Notes: a model not told the origin generated them from the sequence alone. DNA of 64,000 nt from Ruegeria arenilitoris (GCF_013032445.1 NZ_WQCA01000007.1:186001-250000); one strand, 5' to 3'; numbered from the stretch's first letter, positions 43,616 to 53,355 are shown. Program-made: numbers and translations.

Positions 43616-45403
43616 ATGACCTCCGAACCTGATAAAAAACCACCGATCTGGCGCCGGTATTTCCTGTGGGGGATGCCCGTGGCCGGCATTGCCGCGGCCT
43701 TTGCCGCCGGCATTATTTTCTGGGGCGGGTTCAACACCGCCATGGAAGCCACCAACACCAAGGATTTCTGCATCTCGTGCCATGAGATGCGCGATTTCGT
43801 CTATGAGGAATACACCGGCACGATCCATGACGTGAACCGTTCCGGCGTGGGCGCGGTCTGTTCCGACTGCCACGTTCCCAAGGACTGGACTCACAAGATC
43901 ATCCGCAAGATCAAGGCGTCCAAAGAGCTGTATGGCAAGATGGTTGGCACCATCAACACCCGCGAGAAGTTTGAGGCCAAGCGCGTGCACCTGGCCATGA
44001 ACGAATGGGAGCGGATGAAAGCCACCGACTCGCGCGAATGCCGCAACTGCCATGATTTCGAGTCGATGATGCCCGAGTTCCAGAAACCCCGCGCGCGTCA
44101 GCAACACCTGAACGCAATGGAGATCGGTCAGACCTGTATCGACTGCCACAAGGGTATTGCGCACTCGGATGCCCGCGACCGGGCCGACGAGGAGTATCTG
44201 GAAGAGCTTGAAGCACCGAACCCAGCGTTCATCCGCCCAATTCCGCCGGAATACCTTGCAAGCCTTGCCAAAATCGAGGCTCAGGAAGCCGCCGAAGCCG
44301 AAGCTGAAAAAGCCGCGAAAGCAGCTCAGCAAGAGGCAGTTCAGGCCCAGATCGCAGCCGCTGTTGACGCAGCCGTTGCCGAAGAACGCGCCAAGGTAAA
44401 CGGAGAAGAGGCCACAGCGCCCGCAGGCGGCGGTGGCGGCGATGTCCCAGGCAATGTCGACTGGAACGCCGTGGCCAGCGCGGATCTGAAACTGTTTTAC
44501 CCCGGTCAGGCTTCGTTCGAATGGGTGCAGAACGGCAAGTTCCACGGTGGTGCCCGCCCGCTGACCAAAGGCGGCGATCAGTGCTCGACCTGTCACGCCA
44601 AGGAACTGGATACAATCGGCAACAAGATTGTGGCCGGTGGTGATCTGGAACCAACGCCGATCCCCGGCAAACGTGGTGTCATCGATGCAACCGTTCAGGC
44701 CGCGCATGACGACGAGAACCTGTACATCCGCATGCAATGGCCGGATGCGGGCCACAGCCCTGCCCCCTTCGTCGAAGGTGGCAAGATGGACCCCGACAAC
44801 CAGATCAAGGTTGCCATGATGATCACCGGCACCGGTATCGAACTGGGCGATCAGGTGGGCTGCTGGGCTTCGTGCCACGCGGACAACTCCTACATGCCCT
44901 TTGATCCGGGTGCCGAGGCGATTGCTGCCAATGGTGATGTCTCGGGTCGTCTGGCCACGCAGGACACGGTGACCAAATACATCAGCGAAAGCCGGACTGA
45001 GGTTGACACCAAAGGCCGCCGCGGCAAGCCGATGGGTGGTTGGGATAAACTGCACACCGCCGAGCAGATCGAACAGTATCTGGCCGATGGCACCTATCTT
45101 GACCTGATGCGTGTCTATGCGGACGGCAGTGCCACCAACGGCTACCTGCTGGAACAGCGCGTGGTCAATGACGGCGAGATCGCCGCCTCGGCCGAGCTGT
45201 CCGGCGGTACGTGGACGGTGGTCTTTAGCCGCCCGCTGAACTCTGGCGCGCCCGGTGATGTGCCGCTAGAGGCTGGCAAGACCTACACGGTCGGCTTTGC
45301 CATCCATGACGACTTTGCCGCGGCGCGGTTCCACCATGTGACGCTGAACACCAGCCTTGCACTGGACGACGACACAGCTAACATCAACGTGGTTAAACAA
45401 TAA
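43616..45403 (+). CDS. NapC/NirT-type multihaem cytochrome with added C-terminal cytochrome domain
   Basis: This 595-residue protein combines two parts. Residues 1-180 are a NapC/NirT quinol-oxidising cytochrome with a membrane helix (residues 18-38) and four haem motifs, CISCH, CSDCH, CRNCH and CIDCH. After a proline- and alanine-rich linker with repeated EAxEAAKAA (about residues 219-260) comes a second cytochrome domain of the ethylbenzene-dehydrogenase haem-binding type. It has CSTCH at 323-327 and CWASCH at 416-421, the latter a C-x3-C-H spacing. It likely carries electrons from quinol to periplasmic NirS. The double architecture is unusual; see findings. Confidence 0.9.
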   Translation: MTSEPDKKPPIWRRYFLWGMPVAGIAAAFAAGIIFWGGFNTAMEATNTKDFCISCHEMRDFVYEEYTGTIHDVNRSGVGAVCSDCHVPKDWTHKIIRKIKASKELYGKMVGTINTREKFEAKRVHLAMNEWERMKATDSRECRNCHDFESMMPEFQKPRARQQHLNAMEIGQTCIDCHKGIAHSDARDRADEEYLEELEAPNPAFIRPIPPEYLASLAKIEAQEAAEAEAEKAAKAAQQEAVQAQIAAAVDAAVAEERAKVNGEEATAPAGGGGGDVPGNVDWNAVASADLKLFYPGQASFEWVQNGKFHGGARPLTKGGDQCSTCHAKELDTIGNKIVAGGDLEPTPIPGKRGVIDATVQAAHDDENLYIRMQWPDAGHSPAPFVEGGKMDPDNQIKVAMMITGTGIELGDQVGCWASCHADNSYMPFDPGAEAIAANGDVSGRLATQDTVTKYISESRTEVDTKGRRGKPMGGWDKLHTAEQIEQYLADGTYLDLMRVYADGSATNGYLLEQRVVNDGEIAASAELSGGTWTVVFSRPLNSGAPGDVPLEAGKTYTVGFAIHDDFAAARFHHVTLNTSLALDDDTANINVVKQ

Positions 45404-45406
45404 ATG

Positions 45407-45439
45407 AAGGGGCCGGTTGATCCGGCCCCTTCCCCTTTT
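45407..45439 (+). terminator. Rho-independent terminator
   Basis: AAGGGGCCGG and CCGGCCCCTT form a perfect 10 bp stem with a TTGAT loop, followed by TCCCCTTTT. It lies at the NirT-like gene stop. The cupredoxin ribosome site begins just after, so it may also reduce read-through. Confidence 0.85.
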
Positions 45440-45457
45440 GGAAAGGAGACATGGACG

Positions 45458-45859
45458 ATGAAACCCCACCGCCTTCTTCCCGCGCTGCTGCTTTTGGCTG
45501 CGCCCGCCTGGGCCGATGAAACCGCCGATATCTGCGCCGAGGCCGAAGAGCGCTATGTCGAGCTGTTCGGCCAGCCCTCTTCCACAGTCGAGGACGCCGA
45601 GGTTGTACTGATGTACAAATACAATTTCTGCCCCCGCGAGTTGACGGTAAAGGCAGGCACCACCGTGCGCTGGGTGAACGTGGACAAACGCACCAGCCAT
45701 TCGGTTGCTCTGAAAGACGGCAGCGAGCCCGAAAGCGACCGGCTGTTCCCCGAGGAATCAGTGGACATGACCTTCCTCACGCCCGGCCCGCAGGAATACC
45801 TGTGCGGCCCGCATTGGGAAACGCAGAACATGATCGGCATGGTCACCGTCGAACCCTGA
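45458..45859 (+). CDS. Periplasmic cupredoxin (blue copper protein)
   Basis: This 133-residue precursor has a signal peptide (LPALLLLAAPAWA) and a cupredoxin fold with the copper ligands H in TSHSVAL, then C, H and M in YLCGPHWETQNMIGM. It is likely an electron carrier, perhaps to NirS. The ATG at 45458 has AAGGAG nine bases upstream and is in frame with the mature protein; a second ATG at 45451 is out of frame. Several nirS clusters contain such a small copper or c-type donor. Confidence 0.85.
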   Translation: MKPHRLLPALLLLAAPAWADETADICAEAEERYVELFGQPSSTVEDAEVVLMYKYNFCPRELTVKAGTTVRWVNVDKRTSHSVALKDGSEPESDRLFPEESVDMTFLTPGPQEYLCGPHWETQNMIGMVTVEP

Positions 45860-45914
45860 GCCGAGGCAAAATACAGGCAAGATCAAAGGAGCGCGGGAGC
45901 AAATCCCGCGCTCC

Positions 45915-45928
45915 TTAACTTATGTCAA
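45915..45928 (+). promoter_or_regulatory. Dnr/Fnr-type box before nirE
   Basis: TTAACTTATGTCAA fits the TTRAC-N4-GTCAA palindrome. Its centre is 139 bp before the nirE start, further than the other sites in this window, so the promoter must have a longer leader or the site may act differently. Confidence 0.6.
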
Positions 45929-46060
45929 GGAGGTTGGTTTTCGATTGCGCCAACCTGCCGTCATGACACGCCCGGTTCACCCAGCAACGTCCCCTATTCG
46001 CGCGTGGAAGCTGCCGGAAGGTCCGGGTTCCGAAGACATTCAGATCAAGCGAGTTAGCAC

Positions 46061-46822
46061 ATGAGCGGTAAGGTTTTTCTGATTGGCGCCGGCCCCGGCG
46101 ACCCCGAACTGATGACCCTGCGCGCCCTGCGTATGCTGCAAGAGGCCGACGTGGTCGTCTATGACCGGCTGGTTTCGGACGACATCCTCGCCCTGCACGC
46201 CGACGGTGCGCGGCTGATCCCGGTGGGCAAGGCCCCCAAATGCCACACTGTACCGCAGGACCGCATCAACGAAATCCTGAAAGAAGAGGCCTTAGCCGGT
46301 CACACCGTCGCGCGCCTGAAAGGCGGCGATCCGATGATCTTTGGGCGCGGTTCGGAAGAGGCCGCCTACCTGATGGCCCACGGTGTCGCCGTTGAATACG
46401 CGCCTGGCATCACAGCAGCACAAGGGGCGTCCTGTTCGACCGGCGTACCGCTAACCCATCGCGGTCTGGCGACATCGGTGCAATATGTCACCGGCCACCG
46501 GCAGGCCGACAAGGTACTGGATTTGGATTGGAAACGTCTGGCAGATCCGGATACGACCCTGGTGGTCTATATGGGCGTCGCCAATATCGGCCAGATCGCC
46601 ATGGGGCTGATGACCGAGAACCTGCCCGGCTCGACCCCCGTTCTGGCCGTGGGCAAAGCCACCACGCCGGATGAAAGCCGCATGGTATCCCGCCTTGATC
46701 AACTGGCGGCCGATGTGCGCAAAGCCGACCTGAAAGCGCCGACGCTGTTCATCATCGGTAAGGTGGTATCGCTTTATGCGGAACAGCCGCTGGCGGACCT
46801 GTTGGAACAGGCTCATGGCTAA
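46061..46822 (+). CDS. nirE: Uroporphyrinogen-III C-methyltransferase NirE
   Basis: This 253-residue enzyme methylates uroporphyrinogen III to precorrin-2 using SAM, the entry to haem d1 (also used for sirohaem). Signatures are KVFLIGAGPGDPELMTLRAL, VVYDRLVS and ARLKGGDPMIFGRGSEEA. The position at the head of nirC-F-DL-G-H-J-N marks it as NirE rather than a cobalamin enzyme. It overlaps the nirC start by 8 bp. Confidence 0.95.
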   Translation: MSGKVFLIGAGPGDPELMTLRALRMLQEADVVVYDRLVSDDILALHADGARLIPVGKAPKCHTVPQDRINEILKEEALAGHTVARLKGGDPMIFGRGSEEAAYLMAHGVAVEYAPGITAAQGASCSTGVPLTHRGLATSVQYVTGHRQADKVLDLDWKRLADPDTTLVVYMGVANIGQIAMGLMTENLPGSTPVLAVGKATTPDESRMVSRLDQLAADVRKADLKAPTLFIIGKVVSLYAEQPLADLLEQAHG

Positions 46823-47240
46823 GCTTGGTCATAAGAGCCTGGGGCAGCGCCCGGCCCCGGCGGGGGGCCAAACGCCTTGCCGGGGGGTGGGCCGGGTGTT
46901 GCCTCGCAAGACGGCCAAACGTCCGGGTTGGACGGTGCACGCCGTGCTGACAACCGCCGTGGTGCTGGCCACATCCGCCTTTGCCGCCGATGCGATTGAT
47001 CCCAACGCGCTGAAACGACTTGTCCATCAGGATTGCGGTTCGTGCCACGGGCTGTCTCTAAAAGGCGGCCTTGGCCCCGATCTGCGGTCCGAGACGCTGG
47101 AACACTATGACCCCGACGTCCTGACCGGAGTCATCCTCGATGGCATTCCCGACACCGCGATGCCCCCATGGCGGCCCCTGATCAGCGAAGAAGAGGCCGA
47201 ATGGATCGCCCGTTACCTGCTGGAACAGGAGGCACAATGA
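46815..47240 (+). CDS. nirC: NirC-like cytochrome c
   Basis: This 141-residue precursor has a possible signal segment (TVHAVLTTAVVLATSAFA) and one haem motif CGSCHG, with the MPPWRPLI methionine-ligand region. It is a small electron carrier of the nir cluster, thought to serve NirS or haem d1 maturation. The ATG at 46815 overlaps the nirE stop; the first 35 residues are basic and unusual, so a later start is possible. It overlaps nirF by 4 bp. Confidence 0.87.
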   Translation: MAKLGHKSLGQRPAPAGGQTPCRGVGRVLPRKTAKRPGWTVHAVLTTAVVLATSAFAADAIDPNALKRLVHQDCGSCHGLSLKGGLGPDLRSETLEHYDPDVLTGVILDGIPDTAMPPWRPLISEEEAEWIARYLLEQEAQ

Positions 47241-48382
47241 AACACCTCATCCTCGGCCTTGCAGCCACCCTGATGATGACCACGGCAAACGCCGAACCCA
47301 CCGCAACCGGTGATCTGGGCCTGGTGATCGAACGCGCCAAGGGCTCTGTCCTGTTGGTGGACCAGTCCGATCGGGCCGCGCTGGCCCGGATCGAGGGGCT
47401 GGGTGATCTGTCCCATGCCTCGCTGGTCTATTCGCCTGATGAACGCTTTGGCTATGTGTTCGGACGTGACGGCGGCCTGACCAAAGTCGATATCGTCACC
47501 CGCCAGATCGTTAACCGCGTCGTGCAGGCGGGCAACGCCATCGGCGGCGCGATCTCGGACGATGGCCAGCTGGTCGCCGTGTCGAACTATGAACCCGGCG
47601 GCGTACGTGTTTTTGATGCCGAGACGCTGGAAATGGTTGCCGACATTCCGACCGACAGCAAGACCATCGGGCTGGTCGATGCGCCGGGCCGTCGCTTTGT
47701 GTTCACCATGTGGGATACGGGCGAGACCTGGATTGCCGATTTCGCCAAGGGCGAGCCTGAGATCACCAAGATCACCGACATGGGTAAGAACCCCTATGAC
47801 GCGCTGATCACCGCAAATGGCCGCACCTATATCACTGGCCTGTTCGGCGAAGACGGCCTGACCGCGCTGGACCTTTGGGCCGACAATCCCGAACCCATCC
47901 GCGTATTGCCCAACTACGGGCGCGGACAGGAAGAGATGCCCGTTTACAAGATGCCCCACCTCGAAGGCTGGGCCCTGACCGGGCGCGAATTTGTCCTTCC
48001 CGCCGTTGGCCATCACGAAGTTCTGTGGATCGATGCCGACACGCTGACCGAGACCGGGCGTACCAAAACTCACGGACAGCCGGTCTTTGCCATGGCTCGA
48101 CCCGATGGGCGTCAGGTTTGGGTGAATTTCGCCCACCCGCTGAACGACACGATTCAGGTGATCGACAGTGTCACCAAAGAGATCATCCACGAATTCAAGC
48201 CGGGTCCAGCGGTACTGCACATGGAGTTCACGCCCCGTGGGCATGAGGTTTGGGTCAGTGTGCGCGATGCCAACAAGGTCATGGTCTACGACACCCAGAC
48301 CTTTGAGAAACTGCGCGAGATCGATGCGGACAGCCCCTCGGGCATTTTCTTTACCGCACGTGCGCACAGAACGGGGCTGTGA
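47237..48382 (+). CDS. nirF: NirF, haem d1 biosynthesis protein
   Basis: This 381-residue protein has a signal-like N-terminus (LILGLAATLMMTTANA) and a beta-propeller related to NirS but without the cytochrome domain. Segments such as HASLVYSPDERFGYVFGRDG and the late VWVSVRDANKVMVYDTQ are NirS-propeller-like. NirF acts late in haem d1 formation (dihydro-haem d1 stage). It overlaps nirC and is followed after 3 bp by the nirDL gene. Confidence 0.94.
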   Translation: MKHLILGLAATLMMTTANAEPTATGDLGLVIERAKGSVLLVDQSDRAALARIEGLGDLSHASLVYSPDERFGYVFGRDGGLTKVDIVTRQIVNRVVQAGNAIGGAISDDGQLVAVSNYEPGGVRVFDAETLEMVADIPTDSKTIGLVDAPGRRFVFTMWDTGETWIADFAKGEPEITKITDMGKNPYDALITANGRTYITGLFGEDGLTALDLWADNPEPIRVLPNYGRGQEEMPVYKMPHLEGWALTGREFVLPAVGHHEVLWIDADTLTETGRTKTHGQPVFAMARPDGRQVWVNFAHPLNDTIQVIDSVTKEIIHEFKPGPAVLHMEFTPRGHEVWVSVRDANKVMVYDTQTFEKLREIDADSPSGIFFTARAHRTGL

Positions 48383-48385
48383 CAG

Positions 48386-49375
48386 ATGGATCATATCACT
48401 GACCCGATCGACCGCCGCCTGCTGGATGAGTTCCAGCGTGATTTCCCCATCACCGACCGTCCGTTTCAGGTTCTGGGCTACCTGCTTGGGCTGGAAGAGG
48501 CCGAAGTCATCGACCGCCTGACCCGAATGCGTGCAACAGGCCGGATTACCCGCGTTGGCGCGACAATTGCGCCCGGCGCGGTTTCGGCCAGCACTCTGGC
48601 CGCCATCGCCGCGCCCGAGGAGCGTTTGGAGGAGGTCGCCGCAATAATCGACGCGGAACCCGGCGTGAACCACAATTACCAACGCGAGGATGACTGGAAC
48701 CTGTGGTTCGTCGCCACCGGCCCGGACCGTGCGCATGTGAATGACACGCTAGCGCGGATCAGCCATCGCACCGGGCTGCGGGTGCTGGACCTGCGGCTGG
48801 TGCGCCCGTTCAACGTTGATCTGGGCTTCCGCATGTCAGGCGAAACCCGCAACGTGCCCGGCCCCCGCAATGTGGATTGCTCAGCCATGCGGGACGGGGA
48901 TCGCCCCTTGCTGCAGGCGCTGAGTTCCGGCCTGCCGCTGGTCGCCGATCCCTTTGCGGAATTGGCACAGACACTAAATCGGCCCACGCCGGAGGTGATG
49001 ACGCGGGTCGAGGCGCTGCACGATGCGGGCATCATCTCGCGTCTGGGCGTGATCGTACGACATCGGGCACTTGGCTGGTCAGCCAATGCAATGGTGGTCT
49101 GGAACATGCCTGCCGATCAGGTCGGCACAGCCGGTCCGGCCCTTGCTGCACATCCCGGAGTGACCCTGTGCTATGAACGCAACCCGGTCGAAGACATCTG
49201 GCCCTATCGCCTCTATTCCATGATCCACGCTCGGTCGCGCAACGAAGCACTGGAAACACTTTCTAGCGCCGTTGCACTGCCGGAACTGGCCGGTGCGCGC
49301 CACAAGGTGCTGTTCTCGACCCGCTGTTTCAAGCAGACCGGCGCGCTTATCCAACCAAAGGAGGCTGCGGCATGA
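48386..49375 (+). CDS. nirDL: Fused NirD-NirL sirohaem decarboxylase
   Basis: This 329-residue protein has two Lrp/AsnC-like units, one about residues 1-155 (PIDRRLLDEFQRDFPITDRP, with a later NHNYQREDDWNLWFVA) and one about 175-325 (RPLLQALSSGLPLVADPF, with YERNPVEDIWPYRLYSMIH). NirD and NirL are separate in some species and fused in others. The complex with NirG and NirH decarboxylates sirohaem to 12,18-didecarboxysirohaem. It overlaps nirG by 4 bp. Confidence 0.94.
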   Translation: MDHITDPIDRRLLDEFQRDFPITDRPFQVLGYLLGLEEAEVIDRLTRMRATGRITRVGATIAPGAVSASTLAAIAAPEERLEEVAAIIDAEPGVNHNYQREDDWNLWFVATGPDRAHVNDTLARISHRTGLRVLDLRLVRPFNVDLGFRMSGETRNVPGPRNVDCSAMRDGDRPLLQALSSGLPLVADPFAELAQTLNRPTPEVMTRVEALHDAGIISRLGVIVRHRALGWSANAMVVWNMPADQVGTAGPALAAHPGVTLCYERNPVEDIWPYRLYSMIHARSRNEALETLSSAVALPELAGARHKVLFSTRCFKQTGALIQPKEAAA

Positions 49376-49821
49376 CGCTGGATACAACTGACCGCGCAAT
49401 CCTGAACCGGATGCAGGATGACTTGCCGCTGGCCACCCATCCCTATGCCGCAATTGCCGCCGAACTCGGTATTGCGGAAAACGAGCTGCTGAGCCGTCTG
49501 ACCCGCATGAAAGAAGAGCGTATCATCACCCGCTTTGGCCCGTTTTTCGACGCCGCTGCCATGGGAGGCGCGTTCTGCCTGTGTGCAATGGCCGTTCCGC
49601 CCGAGAATTTCGAAACCGTCCTGACCAAAGTCAATGCGCACGCCGAGGTTGCCCATAATTATGAACGTACGCACCGGCTGAACATGTGGTTCGTGCTGGC
49701 CACCGAAACACCCGAGGGGATCGAGGCCACTGCCGATGCCATCGAACGGGAAACGGGGATTGAGGTTCTCCGTTTCCCCAAACTGCAGGAATTTTTCATC
49801 GGCTTCCGGGTGGCGGCATGA
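49372..49821 (+). CDS. nirG: NirG, sirohaem decarboxylase subunit
   Basis: This 149-residue Lrp/AsnC-fold protein (RAILNRMQDDLPLATHPYAA, NYERTHRLNMWFVLATETP) is one of the four nirDLGH subunits. It overlaps nirH by 4 bp. Confidence 0.92.
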   Translation: MTLDTTDRAILNRMQDDLPLATHPYAAIAAELGIAENELLSRLTRMKEERIITRFGPFFDAAAMGGAFCLCAMAVPPENFETVLTKVNAHAEVAHNYERTHRLNMWFVLATETPEGIEATADAIERETGIEVLRFPKLQEFFIGFRVAA

Positions 49822-50300
49822 TCGACGCGAATGACAGAGAGATTATCGAAGCGCTGCAAGGCGGCCTACCGCTGGTGCCCGCGCCCTATGCGCAGGTGGC
49901 CGAGCGTCTTAGCATGGACGAAGACGCGTTGCTGTTCCGCCTAGCCGACCTGAAATCGCGCGGCGTGATCCGCCGCATCGCAGCTGCCCCCAATCACTAC
50001 AAACTGGGCATGACCTCGAACGGCATGACCGTGTGGGATGTCGAAGACGACCACGTAACCGAACTAGGCACCCAGATCGGCTTATTGCCCTTTGTAACCC
50101 ACTGTTATGAACGCCCACGCGCCCTACCCGACTGGCCCTATAACCTGTTTGCCATGGTCCACGGCACAGACCGAGACGAGGTCGAAGAAAAGCGCGCCGA
50201 GATCACCGCCATTCTGGGCGATGCCTGCCGGGCCAAAGATATCCTCTATTCCACGCGCATCCTGAAAAAGACCGGGCTGCGCCTGAAAACGAAAGGCTGA
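49818..50300 (+). CDS. nirH: NirH, sirohaem decarboxylase subunit
   Basis: This 160-residue protein is the last subunit of the set, with the Lrp-type N-terminus (REIIEALQGGLPLVPAPYAQ) and the conserved CYERPRALPDWPYNLFAMVH segment. It is followed after 3 bp by nirJ. Confidence 0.92.
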   Translation: MIDANDREIIEALQGGLPLVPAPYAQVAERLSMDEDALLFRLADLKSRGVIRRIAAAPNHYKLGMTSNGMTVWDVEDDHVTELGTQIGLLPFVTHCYERPRALPDWPYNLFAMVHGTDRDEVEEKRAEITAILGDACRAKDILYSTRILKKTGLRLKTKG

Positions 50301-50303
50301 GAC

Positions 50304-51518
50304 ATGTTCCGCCTGACCGAATACATGCATCAACTCGTCACTCCGACCCCGGTGCGCAAACGCCGCCCCGGGCCAGTGAAACCGGTGGTGATCTGGAACC
50401 TGACGCGTCGCTGCAATCTGAAATGCCGCCATTGCTACACCGTCTCGGCGGATGTGGCGTTCCCCGGTGAGCTCAACCACGAGCAAGCCATGGTAACCCT
50501 TGAGGATCTGGGCCAGTTTCGCGTTCCTGCCCTGATCCTCTCGGGTGGGGAGCCGCTGGACCGGTTTGATTTCTTTGATATTGCCAAGCGCGCGCGTGAA
50601 CTGGTGCCGATGCTGGCGCTGTCGACCAATGGCACACGGATATACGACGAAACCGCCGATATGATCGCCGATGTGGGATTCAACTATGTTGGCATCTCGC
50701 TGGATGGGATCGGAGCTACGAATGACTGGTTCCGTGGTGTTGAAGGCGCCTTTGCCGACGCCCTGCGCGGCGTGCGCGAATGCAAGAAGCGCGGCATCAA
50801 GGTGGGCCTGCGGTTCTGCCTGACCGAGGGCACGCAGCACCACCTGCCCGACCTGCTGCAATTGTGCGATGACGAAGGCGTCGATAAATTCTACCTGTCT
50901 CACCTTGTCTACGCTGGCCGCGGCGACAAGAACCGGGGCGAGGATGCCGAACATCTGCGTACGCGCAACGGGCTGGATTTGTTGCTTGAACGGGCGTGGG
51001 AGGCCGCCTCGGGCGGGCGTCCGCTGGACATCGTAACCGGCAACAATGACGCCGATGCCGGGTATTTCCTGAACTGGGTCCGTACGCGTTTCGATGCCGA
51101 AAAAGCCGCCCATGTCCGTGATCATCTGGCCGCTTGGGGCGGCAATTCCAGCGGATTGGGCGTTGCGAACATCGACAATCTGGGTCGGGTCCATCCCGAC
51201 ACCTATTGGTCCGACTACACGGTTGGCAATGTGAAGACCAAACCGTTTTCCGAGCTTTGGACCAGCGATGATCCGATGCTTGCCATGCTACGCACCCGCC
51301 CGCGCCCGCTGAAGGGGCGCTGCGGCGCTTGTCATCTCAAGGACGTCTGCGGCGGCAACACCCGTATTCGAGCGTTGCAACTGACCGGCGATCCCTGGGC
51401 CGAAGATCCGGCCTGTTATCTGACTAATCAAGAAATCGGCGTCGAGGATGCGGGCGAGCGTCTGCAGGTCACGCCGTTCCGAGGGAAAAGCCATGACCCC
51501 GCGCATCAGTTCTTTTAA
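50304..51518 (+). CDS. nirJ: NirJ, radical SAM haem d1 biosynthesis protein
   Basis: This 404-residue radical SAM enzyme has the C-x3-C-x2-C cluster in [11 protein letters not shown] near residue 45 and a C-terminal extra cluster domain with [16 protein letters not shown]. It is proposed to introduce the oxo groups on the didecarboxysirohaem ring. It overlaps the nirN start by 26 bp. Confidence 0.95.
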   Translation: MFRLTEYMHQLVTPTPVRKRRPGPVKPVVIWNLTRRCNLKCRHCYTVSADVAFPGELNHEQAMVTLEDLGQFRVPALILSGGEPLDRFDFFDIAKRARELVPMLALSTNGTRIYDETADMIADVGFNYVGISLDGIGATNDWFRGVEGAFADALRGVRECKKRGIKVGLRFCLTEGTQHHLPDLLQLCDDEGVDKFYLSHLVYAGRGDKNRGEDAEHLRTRNGLDLLLERAWEAASGGRPLDIVTGNNDADAGYFLNWVRTRFDAEKAAHVRDHLAAWGGNSSGLGVANIDNLGRVHPDTYWSDYTVGNVKTKPFSELWTSDDPMLAMLRTRPRPLKGRCGACHLKDVCGGNTRIRALQLTGDPWAEDPACYLTNQEIGVEDAGERLQVTPFRGKSHDPAHQFF

Positions 51519-53046
51519 CACTCTGAAAATCGGCACCTTGTGTTCGCTGCTGCTGGTAGGTACTGCATGGGCCGACGCCCCAGCCGATTATGCCGAACAC
51601 TGCGCATCCTGCCACGGCGAAAACCGTCTGGGCGGGGTTGGCCCCGCGCTGATCCCCGAAACGCTGAAACGGATGCGCGGCCCGCGTGTGGCCGCCGTGA
51701 TCGCCGAAGGGCGCACGGCCACACAGATGCCTGCCTTCTCGCATGAACTGGATGCCCTACAGATCGAGGAACTGGCCGGGTGGCTGAAATCCCCGCTGGA
51801 AACCGACCCCGAATGGGGCGAGGCCGATATCATGGCTAGCCGTACTCTGGATGAAGATTACAGCCCGGTCGATGCGCCCGCCTGGGATAGCGACCCGATG
51901 AACATCACGCTGGCAGTTGAGACCGGCGATCATCATGTCAGCGTGCTGGACGGTGACACGTTCGAGGTCCTGGACCGGTTCGAGACCCCCTTTGCCGTCC
52001 ATGGCGGCCCAAAATTTAGCCCCGATGGCCGCTATGTGTTCATCATGTCCCGCGATGGCTGGGTGCAGAAGTACGACATCTGGGCGCTGAAACAGGTTGG
52101 CCGCGTGCGCGCGGGCCTGAACAGCCGCAACATTGCCATGTCGGGCGATGGCAAATGGGTGGCCGTGGCCAATTACCTGCCCAACAGCCTGACCCTGCTG
52201 TCGACCGAGGACCTGTCGGTTGCCAAAGTCGTCGAAGTTAAGAGCAAGAAGGGCGTCCCCAGCCGTGTCTCGGCCGTGTATCAGGCTCCGCCGCGCGAAA
52301 GCTTTGTTCTGGCGCTGAAAGACGTGCCCGAGATCTGGGAGGTCTTCTACGGCGCGAATCCACCGCAATCAGGTTTGGGCCACGACTTCCGCATCGAGGG
52401 TCAGTTCAAGAACCCCGACCCTTTCCCGGTACGCAAGATCACCACGCCCGACTATCTGGACGATTTCTTTTTCGACCAAAGCTATGAATACGTCATGGGC
52501 GCATCGCGCGATGGTAAGGGCGGTCAGGTGATCGATTTGGTCATCGGTCAGAAAGTGGCCGATCTGGACCTGCCGGGGATGCCGCATCTGGGCTCGGGCA
52601 TCACGTGGCAGCACGGCGATACCACCGTGATGGCCACGCCTCACCTAACCGATGGTACTGTGTCGGTGATCGACATGGAAACCTGGGAAACCGTCAAGCG
52701 GATCAAGACCGAAGGACCCGGGTTCTTCATGCGCAGCCATGAGAATTCGCCTTACGTCTGGGCCGATGTATTCTTTGGGCCGAACAAGGATGCGATGCAT
52801 GTGATCGACAAGCAAAGTCTGGAGATCGTTAAGACTCTGCGACCGGCTCCCGGCAAGACGGTGGCACACGTTGAATTCACCAAGGACGGCCACCACGCGC
52901 TGGTGTCGATCTGGGAAGATGACGGCGCAGTGATCGTCTATGACGCGCAGACGCTGGAAGAGGTTCGCCGCCTGCCGATGCGCAAACCATCTGGGAAGTA
53001 CAATGTCTGGAACAAAATCACATTCTCAGAAGGCACCAGCCACTGA
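51493..53046 (+). CDS. nirN: NirN, cytochrome c-propeller d1 dehydrogenase
   Basis: This 517-residue protein is like NirS but for haem d1 biosynthesis: signal peptide ([11 protein letters not shown]), haem motif CASCHGEN, then a propeller. NirN catalyses the last dehydrogenation to haem d1. The ATG at 51493 gives the signal peptide a normal length. Its last 44 bases are overlapped by the small membrane protein gene. Confidence 0.94.
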   Translation: MTPRISSFNTLKIGTLCSLLLVGTAWADAPADYAEHCASCHGENRLGGVGPALIPETLKRMRGPRVAAVIAEGRTATQMPAFSHELDALQIEELAGWLKSPLETDPEWGEADIMASRTLDEDYSPVDAPAWDSDPMNITLAVETGDHHVSVLDGDTFEVLDRFETPFAVHGGPKFSPDGRYVFIMSRDGWVQKYDIWALKQVGRVRAGLNSRNIAMSGDGKWVAVANYLPNSLTLLSTEDLSVAKVVEVKSKKGVPSRVSAVYQAPPRESFVLALKDVPEIWEVFYGANPPQSGLGHDFRIEGQFKNPDPFPVRKITTPDYLDDFFFDQSYEYVMGASRDGKGGQVIDLVIGQKVADLDLPGMPHLGSGITWQHGDTTVMATPHLTDGTVSVIDMETWETVKRIKTEGPGFFMRSHENSPYVWADVFFGPNKDAMHVIDKQSLEIVKTLRPAPGKTVAHVEFTKDGHHALVSIWEDDGAVIVYDAQTLEEVRRLPMRKPSGKYNVWNKITFSEGTSH

Positions 53047-53266
53047 AGGCAAATGGCCGGTCTGGAAACTGGCCATTCTGCTTTATCCGGCCACGGCGCT
53101 GACCGTGGCCATCAACCTGTTTCTGGCAGGACTGATCGCCAACAGCGCCGGATTTGGCATAATCGAGCCGGTCACGGCGATCCTGTGGTCGATCCCTGTG
53201 GGCGTGCCCGCATCATGGCTGGCCGGGCGCTGGGTGCGCGGGCTTATGGATGAAGCCGACGGGTAG
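53003..53266 (+). CDS. Small two-helix membrane protein at the nir-nos junction
   Basis: This 87-residue protein has two hydrophobic helices (VWKLAILLYPATALTVAINLF and IEPVTAILWSIPVGVPASWLAG). The start at 53003 overlaps nirN by 44 bp in another frame, so coupling is likely. I do not recognise a named family; it could be a small membrane partner of the nir or nos system. Confidence 0.6.
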   Translation: MSGTKSHSQKAPATEGKWPVWKLAILLYPATALTVAINLFLAGLIANSAGFGIIEPVTAILWSIPVGVPASWLAGRWVRGLMDEADG

Positions 53267-53284
53267 AATGAATTTCCCAACGGC

Positions 53285-53298
53285 CTAACCGAAGTCAA
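53285..53298 (+). promoter_or_regulatory. Dnr/Fnr-type box before the nos genes
   Basis: CTAACCGAAGTCAA is a TTRAC-N4-GTCAA-like palindrome with one mismatch in the first half. Its centre is 64 bp before the start of the DUF2946-like gene, which begins the nos group. Confidence 0.6.
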
Positions 53299-53355
53299 GT
53301 ATCGCCCCGAGAGAATCCAATACGACTCAGGAAAGATTGCCGAGTTGGATTCTCC

